Shown in pieces: positions 23,531 through 36,898 of a stretch of DNA of 64,000 nt. The stretch lies in contig CM039508.1 of assembly GCA_022432975.1 (NCBI GenBank), positions 49,813,646 to 49,877,645 on the forward strand. Reading direction: 5' to 3'. The DNA comes from Begonia masoniana. Taxonomy: Eukaryota > Streptophyta > Magnoliopsida > Cucurbitales > Begoniaceae. Within the stretch, counting starts at the first letter, position 1. The number at the start of each line of letters is the position of its first letter. A program made the position numbers and the translations under genes. The notes beneath the pieces are model-generated. The model was not told the origin of the DNA, ran no database searches, and saw nothing but the letters and a program-made list of their open reading frames with translations.

Positions 23531-23537
23531 AATTTAT
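23531..23537 (-). promoter_or_regulatory. possible TATA box of the extensin gene
   Basis: On the minus strand ACTATAAATTGGG, about 40 bases before the ATG at 23,493. The implied leader would be very short, so another start site is possible. Confidence 0.4.
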
Positions 23538-24547
23538 AGTGTCTTCTGCGATAATTGCTGACAGAAATGATATTTTTAAATCTACACAACAGGATCGAAC
23601 GACCCTTAAAACACTCTTCCAAAATCTTACGTTCAAATGGGTCTTTTTAAAAAATGTTAAAATATCAATTTCAACCCTTGACTCCTTCATTTGATATATC
23701 ATTTATATATTAATCCAGTTGATTAAAAGGATTGTGCCATCCAACTAACTCTTTCCCTTTTTTTTTTTGCAAAATGGATGCTATCGATATGAAGTCAAAT
23801 TTATAAATTTGGTAAGTTGGCGTCCATTTTCGCTCAATTTTTGTGCTACTACGATGAATTTTCAAAACGATTCATAACTCAATAATTCTCTTAACTCGTA
23901 CTTTGTATTTTTTTTTTTTTTACTAAGCGTAGAATTTGAGATACTGAATTTTAATAGACCGATTTTCTATCAAAATTTAGAGAAATTAAGCACGGTCGTA
24001 TAAATCAGCCATCAATCTGAAGATAAATGTATAAATTAGATGAGATGTTGTCGGCTTGATTTCTGCATTACTAACGCATATGCTCGAAAATATTTTTGAT
24101 ACGGCAAACATTTTATTTTACAAGATTAAAATAGAATTCGAGATATCGAGTTTAACGGAGTAATTCACCGATAAGTCTAATAAGATTATATAATGGTATA
24201 ATCTTGCTCTATAACTCCCGATCCCGACGAATAATATCAATTCTTGTTACCTGGAGTTCTCGATAACTTTGTACTTCATCGACGACGAATTCCTAATAGT
24301 CTTTGATGTTGTTGGATGAAAAAGTACTTCTAAGTTCATTGTATGAATTTTAGATAAATATTAAAATAATCCGTTGAAAAATTTTTAATTTAAGTTTCGT
24401 AAGAGACGCTTACTTTATATATGTATAAAAAATGTGACTGGTGACTCGTGGATAGTAATCGACGATAAATAGCATGTCGAGAAAAAATATCTTTTTCTCG
24501 TAGTTGAAATAGAAATTAAATATCTTTTTTTTAAGAAAAGAAATTAA
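23538..24547. other. AT-rich spacer before the microsatellite
   Basis: Low-GC intergenic DNA with T runs at 23,758-23,769 and about 23,909-23,921. No gene or element recognised. Confidence 0.3.
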
Positions 24548-25075
<528 letters not shown>

Positions 25076-25247
25076 TTGTTGAAATATTTCTATTAGTAGT
25101 AAAATACGCCTGTGTATAGATATACGTAGAAATGCTAATAATTTGTGTATTTTAACGTGACATTAATATATTCTACTTTAATAAACAAAAACATCATGGG
25201 TTAAGGTGTAGAAATGATGGCGCTAAGCGTCCGGCTACATCTATCTG

Positions 25248-27299
25248 ATGATCAATCTCCCTGCCATCGGCTTCAACCTCAGAGCATCTCGTTTGATTCA
25301 GAAACCTTTCGTTAATCCTCTCTCTTCTCATCTTCATACTCGCTCTCTTCCGCATCACAAGGAGAGACCTTCCTGTTGGAATACGTCCCACCCATTGGTA
25401 CAGAAAAACTCTCTTCTCACCCTTTTAGAAAAATGCCAAAGCTTCGTCCATATGAAGCAGATTCAAACTCAGTTGACTGTTACTGGTTTGATTTTAGATG
25501 GGTTTGCTCTGAGTCGCCTTATTGCCTTCTGCGCAATTTCGGAATGGCGAAATCTTAGTTATTGCATTATGATTCTGCAGAATGCAGACAGTCCGAATGT
25601 TTTTTCGTGGAATGTATCGATTAGGGGATTCGCAGAGAGTGAAACTCCACTAGAATCTCTTGTTTTATACCGGAAAATGTTGAGAAATAGTTGTTCCACC
25701 CCCGATAATCATACTTACCCTTTTTTGTTTAAAGTCTGTGCTAGTTTGTCATTGGATTCTGTAGGGAAGGAGATTCTTGGGCATGTAATTCAGTTTGGTT
25801 TCCATTCAGATTTGTTCGTACACAATGCGGTGATTCATATGCTAGTCTCATGTGGAGATTGCAGGCTGCACGTAACATGTTCGATGAAAGCTCTGTGAGA
25901 GATTTAGTTTCATGGAATTCTATGATTAATGGGTACGCTAGGAGTGGGCTAGCTCAAGAAGCATTAACTCTTTATCATGAAATGGAGTTGAGCAGCATAA
26001 ATCCAGACCAAGTCACAATGATTGGAGTTGTATCTTCATGTGCCCAGCTAAAGAATTTGAGTCTTGCAATGAAATTTCATCGGCTAATCGAAGAAAAAGG
26101 CTTGATTTTGACAATTCCACTTTCTAATGCGTTGATGGACATGTATGTGAAGTGTGGGAATCTTGAGGCCGGAAAGACATTATTTGACGAATGCGACCAA
26201 GAGGACGACTGTTTCATGGACAACAATGGTTGTTGGATATGCCAAATTTGGATGTTTGAATAGTGCCCGCACGCTTTTCGATTGCATGCCGGAGAAGAAT
26301 GTTATCGCGTGGAATGCATTGATTTCCGGAAGTGTTCAAGCTAAGCGTAGTAAGGAGGCTTTGGATCTATTTCATGAGATGCAAGCTAGTGAGGTAAGTC
26401 CTGATGAAATGACCATGATTAGTTGTTTGTGTGCTTGCTCCCAAATTGGAGCTCTTGATTTTGGAATTTGGATTCATCGTTACATAGAAAAACTTAATCT
26501 TAACCTTAATGTTGCATTGGGAACTGCTCTAATTGACATGTATGCTAAATGTGGGAGCATAGCAAAGGCTCTCCAAGTTTTTTCAGAGATGTCTGAACAA
26601 AACTCTGTCACTTGGACTGCGATTATTTGTGGTTTAGCCCTCCATGGCCGGGCCAATGATGCTCTATGTTACTTCTCGGACATGATCGATGCAGGATTGA
26701 AGCCGGACGAGATAACTTTTTTGGGGGTCTTATCGGCTTGTTGCCATGGAGGTTTGGTTGAGAAGGGTCGTATGTATTTCGGCCAAATGAGCTCTAGATT
26801 CAATATTTCTCCGAAACTCAAACACTATTCTTCCATGGTTGACCTTCTAGGTAGAGCTGGGCTTTTACAAGAAGCGGAAGAACTTATAAATAGCATGCCA
26901 ATGGAAGCAGATGCCATAGTATGGGGAGCTTTGTTCTCTGCAAGCCGATTGCATGGAGACATTTTAATGGGGGAAAGAGCAGCCTTTAAGCTTCTTGAGT
27001 TGGATCCAAATGACAGTGGAATATATGTTTTACTTGCAAATATGTATAGAGATGGCAATAGGTGGGAAGAAGGTAGAAGGGTTAGGAAGATGATGGAGGA
27101 AACAGGAGTAGAGAAAATTCCAGGTTGCAGTTCAATTGAAGTGAGTGGGATTGTAAATGAGTTCATAGTTGGAGATAAATCACACCCTCATTTGGTGCAG
27201 ATTTATGATTGTTTGATTCAGTTAGCCAGACAAATGAAGCTTTTTGGATTGTTCGAGGATGACCCTCTTCTTTATGCTGAATCCAAATGCAAAATTTAA
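25248..27299 (+). CDS. SLO1: PLS-class PPR RNA-editing factor, SLO1-type, two frameshifts
   Basis: E/E+-class pentatricopeptide protein. The Arabidopsis relative SLOW GROWTH1 (At2g22410, 681 residues) is a mitochondrial factor for C-to-U editing of nad4 and nad9 transcripts. Intronless, about 683 residues, so full length. It has an N-terminal Arg/Ser-rich presequence, then NSLLTLLEKC and SRLIAFCAISEW, about a dozen PPR motifs (FSWNVSIRGFAES, DLVSWNSMINGYARSG, NVIAWNALISGSVQAKR, LIDMYAKCGSI), then an E motif (IWGALF-type, LLELDPNDSGIYVLLANMY) and E+ (EKIPGCSSIEVSGIVNEFIV). No DYW domain. Two single-base problems: a T is missing near 25,859 (GGAGATTGCAGG, expected GATTTG), and one base too many near 26,203 (CAAGAGGACG), which returns reading to the original frame. 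Because everything else is conserved, sequence error is more likely than decay; an ATG at 25,214 is out of frame. Confidence 0.9.
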
Positions 27300-30200
27300 G
27301 TCAAAAACTCTCCAAAAAATTTGGATATAGAAAATTTCTATTCTACTATGATGAAAGCAGCTTTCAAACGGAAGTCGACATGACATCGATTAAAAAGAAA
27401 AAGAAAAAAAGAGTTATTTGTAATACAACGAAGAACAGAAATTTCTACCTTGTGGATCTTATGTGACCAGATGGCTTAGCATCAACAAGGTATTAACTTG
27501 TAATTTATTTGGAGACTTGTATTTGTTATAGGTATCTTGACTAATTTTCTGACCAAATCTTTATTTCAGGCTTCTTCCATTTGTTTCGTGGAGGCAATTG
27601 CCGATGAATGAAAATATTAGAAATTTTCGATGTTCTTCAATTCGTAAAATCAGGTACTTCCTTTAACAGATTTTTGCTTCCCTCTTTTGAGCAAACTGTT
27701 TGTGCTGATTGAATACATTACTCAATTGGATAAAAAAAAATATTATGCATTTCATGATTGGTTGAATTTTCTACACTAGATTATGAATCATTGAAAGGCT
27801 TGAAGAGATCATTATTATGATATTTTCTGTCAAATGGAGAATTTTCTTTCTTAGACTCCCTTTTATCATCTTTTTTATAACAAACAAAATATATTGATAA
27901 AGAAGAACTATTCTCAATAAGAAAACTCTCCGTTTAAAGCAAAATCTCTTCAATAAGAGAGAACAAGACTATGAGGATAAATTTTAAAAAAAATTCCAAA
28001 CAATACACTCATTTAGCAATAGTGAAATTAATATTTTCTTAAAAGTTTTTAACTGGGTTATTATCATCGAAAATAACAGCATTGCGATTTAACCTTATAA
28101 TCCAAACAAATAGTCAAAACTTCTAATCTCAATATTAATTTTCGCTTCTTAGATCTTTTATTCCGGTTAAAGATCTCAATAAGGAAACCCTAAATATCAG
28201 AATGCACACCGTAGTCTGATCGAAGAGAGAAAGAAATTACCTCCAATTGCCTCTAGTAAGCTCACAATTAATCATAATGTGAGTATTTAGGACTCTCTAT
28301 CATCATCATTTTTTAACTCTATTTATTGCAACCTTTCTTATGTATAATTTGTCTTGTCTAAACTGTTCATGTATATGTAACAAATTAAACTCTAATTCTT
28401 TCTGTCAACAGTTAAAAAAGACAACTTACAGAAAAAAAAAAAAAAAAAAAATGGCTCACCGCTATGGGGACTTGAGACTTTGACTGAAGCTACTCATTTT
28501 ATGTCTTCAAAATTTCAACATCACAGGAGCTCCTTCCCTTTCTTTATTTGTTTTTATGGAGAAACATGATTGACAAAGAAAAATGAAAATAAATTGTTTA
28601 ACATATATCCTAAAGGAGAAATATCGAGCCCTCTTTGAGCCTGTGAAGTGCCATACTGCCTCTCTTTTAATTCCCGCATCAACTTTATTCTAAGGTCTAT
28701 TTGATGTCCGTCAAATTAATCTGTATAAGCTATGCTTCTGGTAATTTATATTGCTTATTTTTTGCAGTGAATTTTTCGACCATAATATAATTGGAAATTT
28801 TTGATGCAAGACAAACTCCTCTTCTAGCAAGTTTCCTAGTCTGCCGTGTAGTGTAGTCGCTGTACTAAATGAGAAGAAAACAATACAAATACTCCTACAA
28901 CAACTATACCACAAGCTCGGAAAATCCACTGACTCAGATTGAACTTTCCTGTGGATAGATACAAAACAGAAACAGTTTTCTTAATAAAATATTCAGTCTT
29001 TCTCTACCCATTCAGTTATTCTCTTCTTTAACAAACTAGGACTTTCCCCACTAACCAAGGTCATAAATCATAACATAATAAACATTACCCCCAAAATAAC
29101 ACACCACTAACCCCAACCTTTTTACCAAACAGTCGTTCTTTGGTTAAATTTACGCGTCGATTTTACTTAGTAACATCGTGTATTTAACTCCATAATCGTC
29201 ATTGTTTATTCAGCTCATGTTTGAACACAATGGGTACCTCTGCGTAGACTCGTGAGTATGGAAAAAACTCGGAATTGGCCACAATTGGACAAATCTCGAT
29301 AGTTGGCCGAATTTGGCGACTTGTGATTGGTCAACCTCTTGGTTTGCATCATATGCTCTCCTCTTAGTTAAATTGCATCAATATATTTAGTATCTGTTAA
29401 AATAATTCAGTTATGCTGATGTAATGTTTAAATGGCATTAGTTAATAAAATGCAGTGGTTAGATTAGACTGAGATCCTCTGTGAATGATCTGAATAGGTG
29501 GAAACTATGTAAAAATGATGGTGCTTTTTCTTGCAATGGTGAAATATAATTAATGGAATGTCTTGGTAGCATTAAAACGAATTGAATGGGTCTTTGCTTT
29601 GCCCCGTATATGTTTCTCTATAATCAATAGTCTTTCCAGGTAGTCGCCTGAGCAGATTCATTGTCACTTTGACTGACTCATACCTTGAGTTTTTGGCCCA
29701 TACAACACTCTACTTGGGTTGGTCTCTCTCTATGACTCAATTTCTCTCTCTAACGTTGACTTTATAATCTTGGCTGGTCTAATGCCTTGGAAGATGGGTT
29801 GGAAATCAATGAGTAGAAAACAGGGTTTTCTCAATTACAAAACCCAATTTTCTATCAGATTTTAGCAGCTGGAATATATTTATTTACCCATTCATTTATA
29901 CCAACTATACCCAACTTCCTATTTGGTCTTTAAAATATAATTAATTAATTAAAAAATATTTATCGATTATTTCTTTAATTTATGGAGGAAAAAAAAAGCA
30001 TGCCAACTTTGATTTTTCTTTTATTGGAATCAAATTGATGATCAGTTTCTTTGTCTGAAATTGTTGAAATTATATGATATATCAGATGAAAGAGTCCAGG
30101 GACCGCAGTGATATTTCAACATGTCAAAAAAACCCATTTGAATGCTCAGTTTTTGAAGAGTAATTCCAGCCTTGCAATGATTGTGGAAGACACTGTAAAA

Positions 30201-31222
30201 AGGGTTAGCTTCAAATGCAACTCACTGGACCAAAAACCTGCTATCTTCTTTGGAGCAGAAAGCCGAGCGGAGAAATGAGGCGGGCGCTGGTCCCATGCTC
30301 GGCCTCTAGGCATGTGGCGGCACCGACATAATCCATTCACAAGTCTTTACCACCTCCTACAAGTATAAATAATCTCCATCCCAGACTCTCCAACTCCTAC
30401 ACCACTACCTTGTGTCTAAAATTCAAGGTCATTACTACTAAAAAAAGCTAGAATTGCGACCTAGTTTCGGCTGAAACCTGATGTGCTGAATTGTGACTCA
30501 AGTTCGGCCCATAACTGGTTCGATAGGCACTGTATAAAATTTTTATCAAAATCCAATCTGTTACGGACTAAAATTTGTAGTCCAAGGTCTGACCCACCAA
30601 CCTGGAATCATTGAGCCGAGCCGACAAGTGATCACCACCCCATCTCCGTCATATGTATACAAATCTCTGCCTCTACTGTCACTTTCCTCACTGCGTCCAT
30701 ACATTTTCAAGTCATCAGCACCAACTTTTAATCGTCATCTCCTCTTTTATGTTTATAAATCACCTCCACAAATATGTATATAAATATCATACGATATTAT
30801 AAGGTTGAAAATCAAAATCATAACATGAGGGCTTCTTACAACCATACCTGTCATAAGAAAAATTATACAGTATGTTATATCTTGAAACTTTATGCATAAG
30901 AAAGTTTTCTAAATGTCAAGTAATCTCTTTCGCCCCATCAATATCCAAACTCCAAAGAGCAGATCCCTTAACTTAGAAAAGGATAAACCCATATGAAAAA
31001 AAATAAACAAGAAAAAAAAGACAAGTTTTCATCAACGTCCAGAAAGCTAAAATGAATTCACATTTTGAGGGCAAAAGCATATATTGACAGTCATTCTCCA
31101 TTTTTACAAATTTACAGACAAAAAGGAAAGACCCTGATAAAATCCAAAAACGATATGGACTTAAATTGCATGAATTATTAATCATAATAACATTCATCAG
31201 CTATTGATGATGTTTGCAAAAC
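27300..31222. other. 3.9-kb intergenic region
   Basis: AT-rich sequence with an A run of about 21 at 28,431-28,451. A TATA-like TATAAAT at 30,364 follows a somewhat GC-richer block (about 30,140-30,340), but I find no conserved reading frame, tRNA or known microRNA word on either strand. The stretch around 30,460-30,620 looks like old repeat debris. Confidence 0.35.
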
Positions 31223-32554
31223 TCAGTTTGTTTCTCTTCCACACAATCTGTCGAATACCTGAGAAGTAGGGTCGATCAATGCATCAGAGCCCTTGAACTC
31301 GAACTGTAGATCTTTTTTCTTCAATTGAAGTATTCTTTGTTCGTTTTCAAGCCTCATTCTCTCATTTTCCAGCCTCAGCCTTTCCAACTCCCTATCTTTT
31401 TTGCTGCAATACCTTAACCACTTGAACCGTTGTTTCTCGAGCTCGAAAGCTTGAGCTTGGATAGTGACTCTCTGCTCTTGGAGCTGAAACATCTGTTTCT
31501 TAATCCATTCTTTTCGTTCCCATAGCGATGAAGTGGGGTCCTCAAAAATACCTGCCATTTCTAATGCAAAACATTCTTGTCCAGTACGATGCTGCCACAT
31601 GTGTCCATCCTCTTTGGTTGCCCTCTCCCTATGTGCATGTTCAACCATCCTCCCTCTATCCAGATCGTATAGACCGTCATTATCATCATCCGATTCATCA
31701 TCATCATCACTGTCATTTTCCACAGCCTCTTTCTCTGAGTTATTACTCTCTCTACAGCGACCTCCATCTGGTAAAGAAAAATTCTGTAGATCATGGAAAT
31801 CGGGTATCTTCTGACCATTATGGTAAGCACACATTTCCTTGTAAAATAAGTGTTTGGAGCTCAAAATCTTCTTCACAACGTCTTTTGCCTTGGCTGAAAT
31901 ATGTGGCATAGAATCCATAAGAGAAGGGTTCTCCACAACTCTGCAACTTGTTCCTCGCCCTAGAATTTCGTTTAATCGTTTATATCTCTTGTTCAAGTCA
32001 TTAAACTTATCCTCACATTGCTGTGGAGAAACATAACATCCCTTACTTATCATTACTTTCGAAACCATTTTCCATTTACCTTTCTTTTGTAAGATCCCTG
32101 GTTTTCTCTTCAGGCCCTCCTGGCCTTCACCATCGTCACCTACATGAGCAACTACTGCTATGAGAAGCCGAATCACATCATCAGTCCATTTCATTCGCTG
32201 CCATTGAGAACCTCTTCTACACTTGAACCCTTCAATGTTCTCGCCATTCCCATCCTCTGTATAACTTGGTTCGTCTTCTTCGCTCGTGTTATTGTTCATG
32301 GGATTTATAGAGGCAACTGCCTTCCCCTTGTTGAAATTCGCTGATAAACTCTTTAAGTTTAGACCATTTATTTCCATTAATCTAATGGAGTTTTGACCAT
32401 CTTCAGGACTATTCATGATGTTGAAAGGATGTTGATGTGTTAGCGAAGGACGAGCCGAATGAGACATTTGGAGCCCATGGATTGGAGACTCGAGATCGAT
32501 CAAACCTCCATTAGGACCTGACAAAAACCCACCTCCCAAACCCGAACCTTCCAT
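31223..32554 (-). CDS. trihelix (GT-like) transcription factor
   Basis: Single-exon gene for 443 residues with an intact frame. The trihelix/Myb_DNA-bind_4 domain occupies about residues 113-205: WQRMKWTDDVIRLLIAVVAH, then a Lys-rich stretch, KGKWKMVSKVMISKGCYVSP with QQCEDKFNDLNKRYKRLNEI. The central tryptophans and the Q-C-E-D-K-F-N-D-L helix are family signatures. It is followed by an acidic block of Asp/Glu (about residues 280-300) and a long C-terminal coiled coil (QLQEQRVTIQAQAFELEKQR, later LERLRLENERMRLENEQRIL), likely for dimerisation. It resembles the Arabidopsis At1g21200/At3g10040 group; the targets cannot be told from sequence. The start at 32,554 opens with a Gly-rich leader typical of the group. 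Confidence 0.88.
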   Translation of the reverse strand: MEGSGLGGGFLSGPNGGLIDLESPIHGLQMSHSARPSLTHQHPFNIMNSPEDGQNSIRLMEINGLNLKSLSANFNKGKAVASINPMNNNTSEEDEPSYTEDGNGENIEGFKCRRGSQWQRMKWTDDVIRLLIAVVAHVGDDGEGQEGLKRKPGILQKKGKWKMVSKVMISKGCYVSPQQCEDKFNDLNKRYKRLNEILGRGTSCRVVENPSLMDSMPHISAKAKDVVKKILSSKHLFYKEMCAYHNGQKIPDFHDLQNFSLPDGGRCRESNNSEKEAVENDSDDDDESDDDNDGLYDLDRGRMVEHAHRERATKEDGHMWQHRTGQECFALEMAGIFEDPTSSLWERKEWIKKQMFQLQEQRVTIQAQAFELEKQRFKWLRYCSKKDRELERLRLENERMRLENEQRILQLKKKDLQFEFKGSDALIDPTSQVFDRLCGRETN

Positions 32555-33676
32555 TTTCTCTCTCCTTAAAACCCTAGAATCTCAGTTCCCAAATTCCACT
32601 GAAAGAATACTGAGAATGGCAAATACACATAGAAAACATAGCTCCCTGTCGCCAGACATTCTAGGTTAACAAGCAGAAACAGAAATTGGAAAACATGATT
32701 TAGATGTTAAGCCATTTGGGTTCAACTCAAACCCTCAGTCCACTTCCTCTAGCTCATCAGAGATCACTCAGTGTCGAGTAATCGAATCCCTTAAGACTAA
32801 TAAATGGATCCAATCAAAACAAGCAATACTTACAGCGCAATTTCGAAAACCCTAAGTGCCCGAATGTTTGAAAATTTGAGAACAAACACGAATTCATCAG
32901 AAATCGGTTCCAGAAGTTCTTTCGAAAAGGAACGTATTTTAATAAGTAAAAGGCGAAAAACAAAAATCCTACCTCTTGATGATCAAAACTCCATGACCAA
33001 ATTCCAGTATGGGGAGATGGATTGGAAGATAGTGTCTGCTTCGGACAACCAATCGAAGTGAGTTCATCAAGGTCGGTTTTTGTTACTTATCATTTATTTT
33101 TTAATTATCAACTATTTAATTTTGCCTTTAGTTTATTTAAAATAATTTATAACGAACCACTTCATCCCGGTAAGATATTGTCCGTTTTGGGTCGCTCATA
33201 CTGTCCTCACGGATTTGTTTTGGCTAAGACTTTCCAGTCGATCATCCAACATGGTAGTGCTTTCATCAGAGCACTTTTAATTTCGAAGTTCTCATGAGAT
33301 TCGTTACCAATTGTGCTCCAAATCATGTTTTACTATCTTGATAAGGTTTCTTACATATGTTTCATTTCCATATACCTTCCCAAAGAAATGTAAGATTGTA
33401 ACGACTCATTTTTACGACCCGGTATTTGTCTATACTCGAATCTGGGATTTTTAAGTTATAGTGGTCGAATTTAAGTAAATAAATTAAAGAAAAATAACGT
33501 TTTTATTTTACAGCCAATAAACGAACTACACGTCATCAATCATCAAGCGTCCGTTGGCAGAGAAACATTTTCCTTTCAAGCAAACGAAAAGGCATTACAG
33601 AGAAAGGGGAAAAACGATTCTCTCTCTCTCTTTCTTGTTATGCTTTCTCTCTCCTCGACGATCCTAAATCAGAGAG
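32555..33676. promoter_or_regulatory. divergent region between trihelix and SAP genes
   Basis: Holds the trihelix leader and promoter on the left and the SAP promoter and first leader exon on the right (CT-rich TCTCTCTCTCTTTC at about 33,619). From about 33,398 the sequence reads TGTAACGACTCATTTTTACG then ACCCGGTATTTG, words that open many Ty3/gypsy LTRs, so an LTR fragment may lie in the SAP promoter. Two short reading frames (32,804-33,061; 33,022-33,297) have no family features. Confidence 0.4.
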
Positions 33677-34854
33677 GTTAGGGTTTCAAATCGGTTCTAC
33701 CTTTAGTTTTTTTTTTTGTTTTTGGATTTTGAAATCTCAAGTGTATGGCTATTCATTGATACTGTTCTGCGTTTGGATGAATCTCGTTTGTTCATTTCTG
33801 TCAATATTAGAGACACAGGCTTATTATCGTTTCGATAGTGACCTCATAGATCGGCCTTGAGGTTTTATTTCTCTAAGGTTTTTCATCTCGACTGAGACAC
33901 TGATTATTGGGATTCTCTTGTGAGCGTGTTGCGAGGGCATGTATTTTGGGTTTTTAATACTGGAGTTGTTTTAGACGGACTGATGAAGCGTTGCAGAGTC
34001 CAATTTTTTATTTATTTTCATGAAAATGGTGTATGCGTTGGTTAATTCCGGATGCTACAGTATGGTCTCCAAACTTTGCGCTTGCCTTGGTAGCTCCCTA
34101 GGAATTTCGGAGAGATCTCCATAGGACTCGGACTTATAGTTGCTTGAGAAAAGTGAGGGAGGGGTTTTTTCTTAGGATTAATTTGATGAGATAGTTTCTA
34201 ATATTTTGTGCTGAGCTCCATCTATCTAGCTCTATATTTATTTAGATAGCTTGAAAACAAAGAATTGTGGATACAACAACAATATTGAATAACTTCATTC
34301 AACTCATGTGCTTGCACGTTAACTAGTTGTAGTATTTGTATGATATTCCCATGTGAAAAGTGCAAAATTATTTTAATGATGCTGCTTGAGTGAAATAGAA
34401 TATGGCCATGGAAGTTAGGATAGTTTCTCTTACAGCTAACTGGAGTTGCTGTCACGGATATCACTCTTAACTCTCCTTAACTCGTATTTTTGACTTACCA
34501 ATAAAGTATCTTATATGATAGTTGACCCGAAAGTAACATAGAATATTATTAGAGCATTTTTGTTATGTAATTTTATAAATTAGTGTGAATTTGTAAAGCT
34601 TGCTTTTGGGATTATCGATTAATTTCTTTTACCACATATGTAGCTAGCAAACAATAACAAATAACAACCATGTTCCCAAATTTTTAATTAACTTTTATAC
34701 TTTATTTATTATAATTCACTTATTTCTTTGATTAAGTAGTCAAGTATGCTTGTTTTTTGCATTCCTCTAGTAGTTAGTCATTTATTCTACTGCCCCATGT
34801 TGAACTTTTACTAAATTTGTGTTGTCATAGATCTAAAAAAGTGATTCTGATGCA
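33677..34854 (+). other. probable 5' leader intron of the SAP gene
   Basis: A donor-like site (CAGAGAG|GTTAGGG) after a CT-rich leader and a clear acceptor (TTCTGATGCAG) 14 bases before the ATG. Relatives in the SAP family commonly have one leader intron, so I infer it here. No other gene lies within. Confidence 0.5.
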
Positions 34855-34868
34855 GGGGAGTTGAGAAA

Positions 34869-35387
34869 ATGGAACACGACGAGGCAGGATGCCAAGCTTC
34901 CCCAGAAGGTCCTTTTTTATGTATTAATAACTGTGGCTTCTTCGGAAGTGCAGCAACAATGAACATGTGCTCCAAATGCCACAAAGACATGATGTTGAAA
35001 CAAGAGCAGGCTAAGCTTGCCGCATCATCAATTGGGAGTATTGTGAATGGCTCTACAAGTTGTAACGCCAGTGGAACTCCAATTGCAGCCAATATGGACT
35101 TCAAAGTTACTCCGGAGGTTCCAAAAATCATCCCAAAACAGGAAGAATCTTCTGAATCAGATTCCAAGATCATTGAAGCAAAGCCAAAAGATGGTCCAAC
35201 ACGCTGTACTTCTTGCAATAAACGTGTTGGTTTGACAGGTTTCAATTGCCGATGCGGCAATCACTTTTGTGGAGTTCATCGATACTCAGACAAGCATGAC
35301 TGCCCCTTCGATTATCGGACTTCAGGACAAGAAGCAATAGTTAAAGCCAATCCAGTTGTGAAGGCAGAGAAGCTTGACAAAATCTAG
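34869..35387 (+). CDS. A20/AN1 zinc-finger stress-associated protein (SAP)
   Basis: 172 residues, intronless coding region, intact. The A20 finger sits near the N-terminus ([20 protein letters not shown], with Cys18, Cys22, Cys34, Cys37). The AN1 finger is C-terminal: [20 protein letters not shown], then [17 protein letters not shown], with all Cys/His ligands present. It ends [13 protein letters not shown] as in Arabidopsis SAP2 (At1g51200), its closest remembered relative. Family members bind ubiquitin or act as E3 ligases and are induced by cold, salt and dehydration; role here is by family only. The Met at 34,869 is the family start. It is convergent with the PRELI-like gene. Confidence 0.95.
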   Translation: MEHDEAGCQASPEGPFLCINNCGFFGSAATMNMCSKCHKDMMLKQEQAKLAASSIGSIVNGSTSCNASGTPIAANMDFKVTPEVPKIIPKQEESSESDSKIIEAKPKDGPTRCTSCNKRVGLTGFNCRCGNHFCGVHRYSDKHDCPFDYRTSGQEAIVKANPVVKAEKLDKI

Positions 35388-36325
35388 ATATACCTGGATA
35401 GGACAACGTCGAAGCTGGAGGAGAGGGCTCTTATCCGTGGTGATCTTTATTGTTATATTTGGTGAAGGGTTGGAGAAAGGACATCACAAAGGTTTGTCGT
35501 CGGCTTTTTATGTTGGGGTCCAATATTTTGTGTCGGGTCTGTGCTGGTTTGCCATCTTTCTAATGTGTTTGGTCTGGCTTTTATCTCGTAGTGAATGTGT
35601 GAGTGCTGTTTGATGTACCGATGATGTGAAAGATCCTTGATTTTCTTGTGGCTGTCCTTGTAAATTACCTCCATCAATTCAATGCCCTCTATTTGCACGA
35701 TATTCTTGAAATTTACCAGCAAATTGAGCATAAAATGTGAGGAATTTGGACAGTCTAATGCTTTTGTGATGGCTTCAGAATAATCTTCTTCTGAGGGTTG
35801 AAAGTTTTAGAAGGTAGTTTGAAAAAAATTACGAAAGGGTTTTCATAAACTCTTTGCAAACCATATTCCAATCGATCAACATGATTTTTTATGAATAATT
35901 TCATACATTTACGCTCCGATTTTTCGTTTTGATCTTATAGATATAGGGTTTTCATAAATTAGGACGAAGAAATTTGCATGTATCTTGCACGTAAAAAAAA
36001 AAAACCCTTCAAAATAACAAATTCTTGGACGATCTGATAATAAGATAGCTAGTTGGATAATTTGGTAACTGGTCATACATTTGATAAACAAAAGTTTCCA
36101 GCAATTCAGGATTGCAGACCATGTTTTAACGTATAGCTATCATGCTTCTATGGGCAGCAGCAGCAAAGAAGAAGCAATAAAACCATGGTTTCACAATAAT
36201 TTTACATTGAAACTTCAGAGAGATTATTGAGGGTTATCATCCACTATAAATTAGCCGACTCTGAAGAAACTCACAAGCAAGATTTTGCAATGAGAGCTGC
36301 AGGATCAATGCAAGCAAATAAAAAT
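35388..36325. other. convergent 3' ends of SAP and PRELI-like genes
   Basis: 3' untranslated regions and AT-rich spacer with an A run at about 35,993-36,003. No further gene seen. Confidence 0.4.
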
Positions 36326-36883
36326 TTAGAGGGCAATTCCACTAGATTCAGCTTCAAGATACTTACAGATCCTCTCCATTACCTCTCTACCCTTTACACT
36401 ATTCTGCATAAACTTCTCGGCACAACGTTGCTCTACTTTTTCTGCCATAGATGCAAGTGCAGAGAGAGGCTTAATTCGAATACTTGTCTCTTGTCGGCAT
36501 ATTGTCCACCCATTGGGATTATCTGGGTGCGGATCATATCTAATTTTCTCCTCCACTTCAACAAATTTTTCAAGACTAATATTTCGGGTTGTGAGCTGCA
36601 TTGACCGAGATGGACCATCAACTACAGTAGATTCAACACAGTGGCAGATATCCTGACCAACAATTTTTCGCACAAACCAAGGTCCAGGGGCATGAATAGT
36701 AATTGCACGAGTTGTGTATAGCTTTCCAGAGAGAGGGTCAAGCTTTCGGCTCAATGTGTCAACTTCAAGTATATGAGATAAAGTACGCTTATTCTCTGCA
36801 TCAGCAAACTTGCGCCAAGATGCAGAAGTTACTCGCTCCCATGGATGTGTGTACGTGTACTCTTGAGTGTATGCCTTGACCAT
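36326..36883 (-). CDS. PRELI/MSF1-domain (Ups-like) protein
   Basis: 185 residues in one coding exon, intact. The whole protein is a PRELI/MSF1 domain: it starts MVKAYTQEYTYTHPWERVTS, then TLSHILEVDTLSRKLDP, TTRAITIHAPGPWFVRKIVG and RNISLEKFVEVEEKIRY. Yeast Ups and human PRELID proteins shuttle phosphatidic acid or phosphatidylserine across the mitochondrial intermembrane space with Mdm35/TRIAP1, and the plant relatives are expected to do likewise; this is family knowledge, not shown here. The short start (MVKAYTQEY) is the one all family members share. A 903-base intron in the leader separates it from its promoter. Confidence 0.92.
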   Translation of the reverse strand: MVKAYTQEYTYTHPWERVTSASWRKFADAENKRTLSHILEVDTLSRKLDPLSGKLYTTRAITIHAPGPWFVRKIVGQDICHCVESTVVDGPSRSMQLTTRNISLEKFVEVEEKIRYDPHPDNPNGWTICRQETSIRIKPLSALASMAEKVEQRCAEKFMQNSVKGREVMERICKYLEAESSGIAL

Positions 36884-36898
36884 ACTGTGAAAAGCCTT

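Noticed and set aside
35453..35731. 92-codon minus-strand frame in the SAP 3' flank
   Set aside because: It overlaps the SAP 3' untranslated region in antisense and shows no domain.
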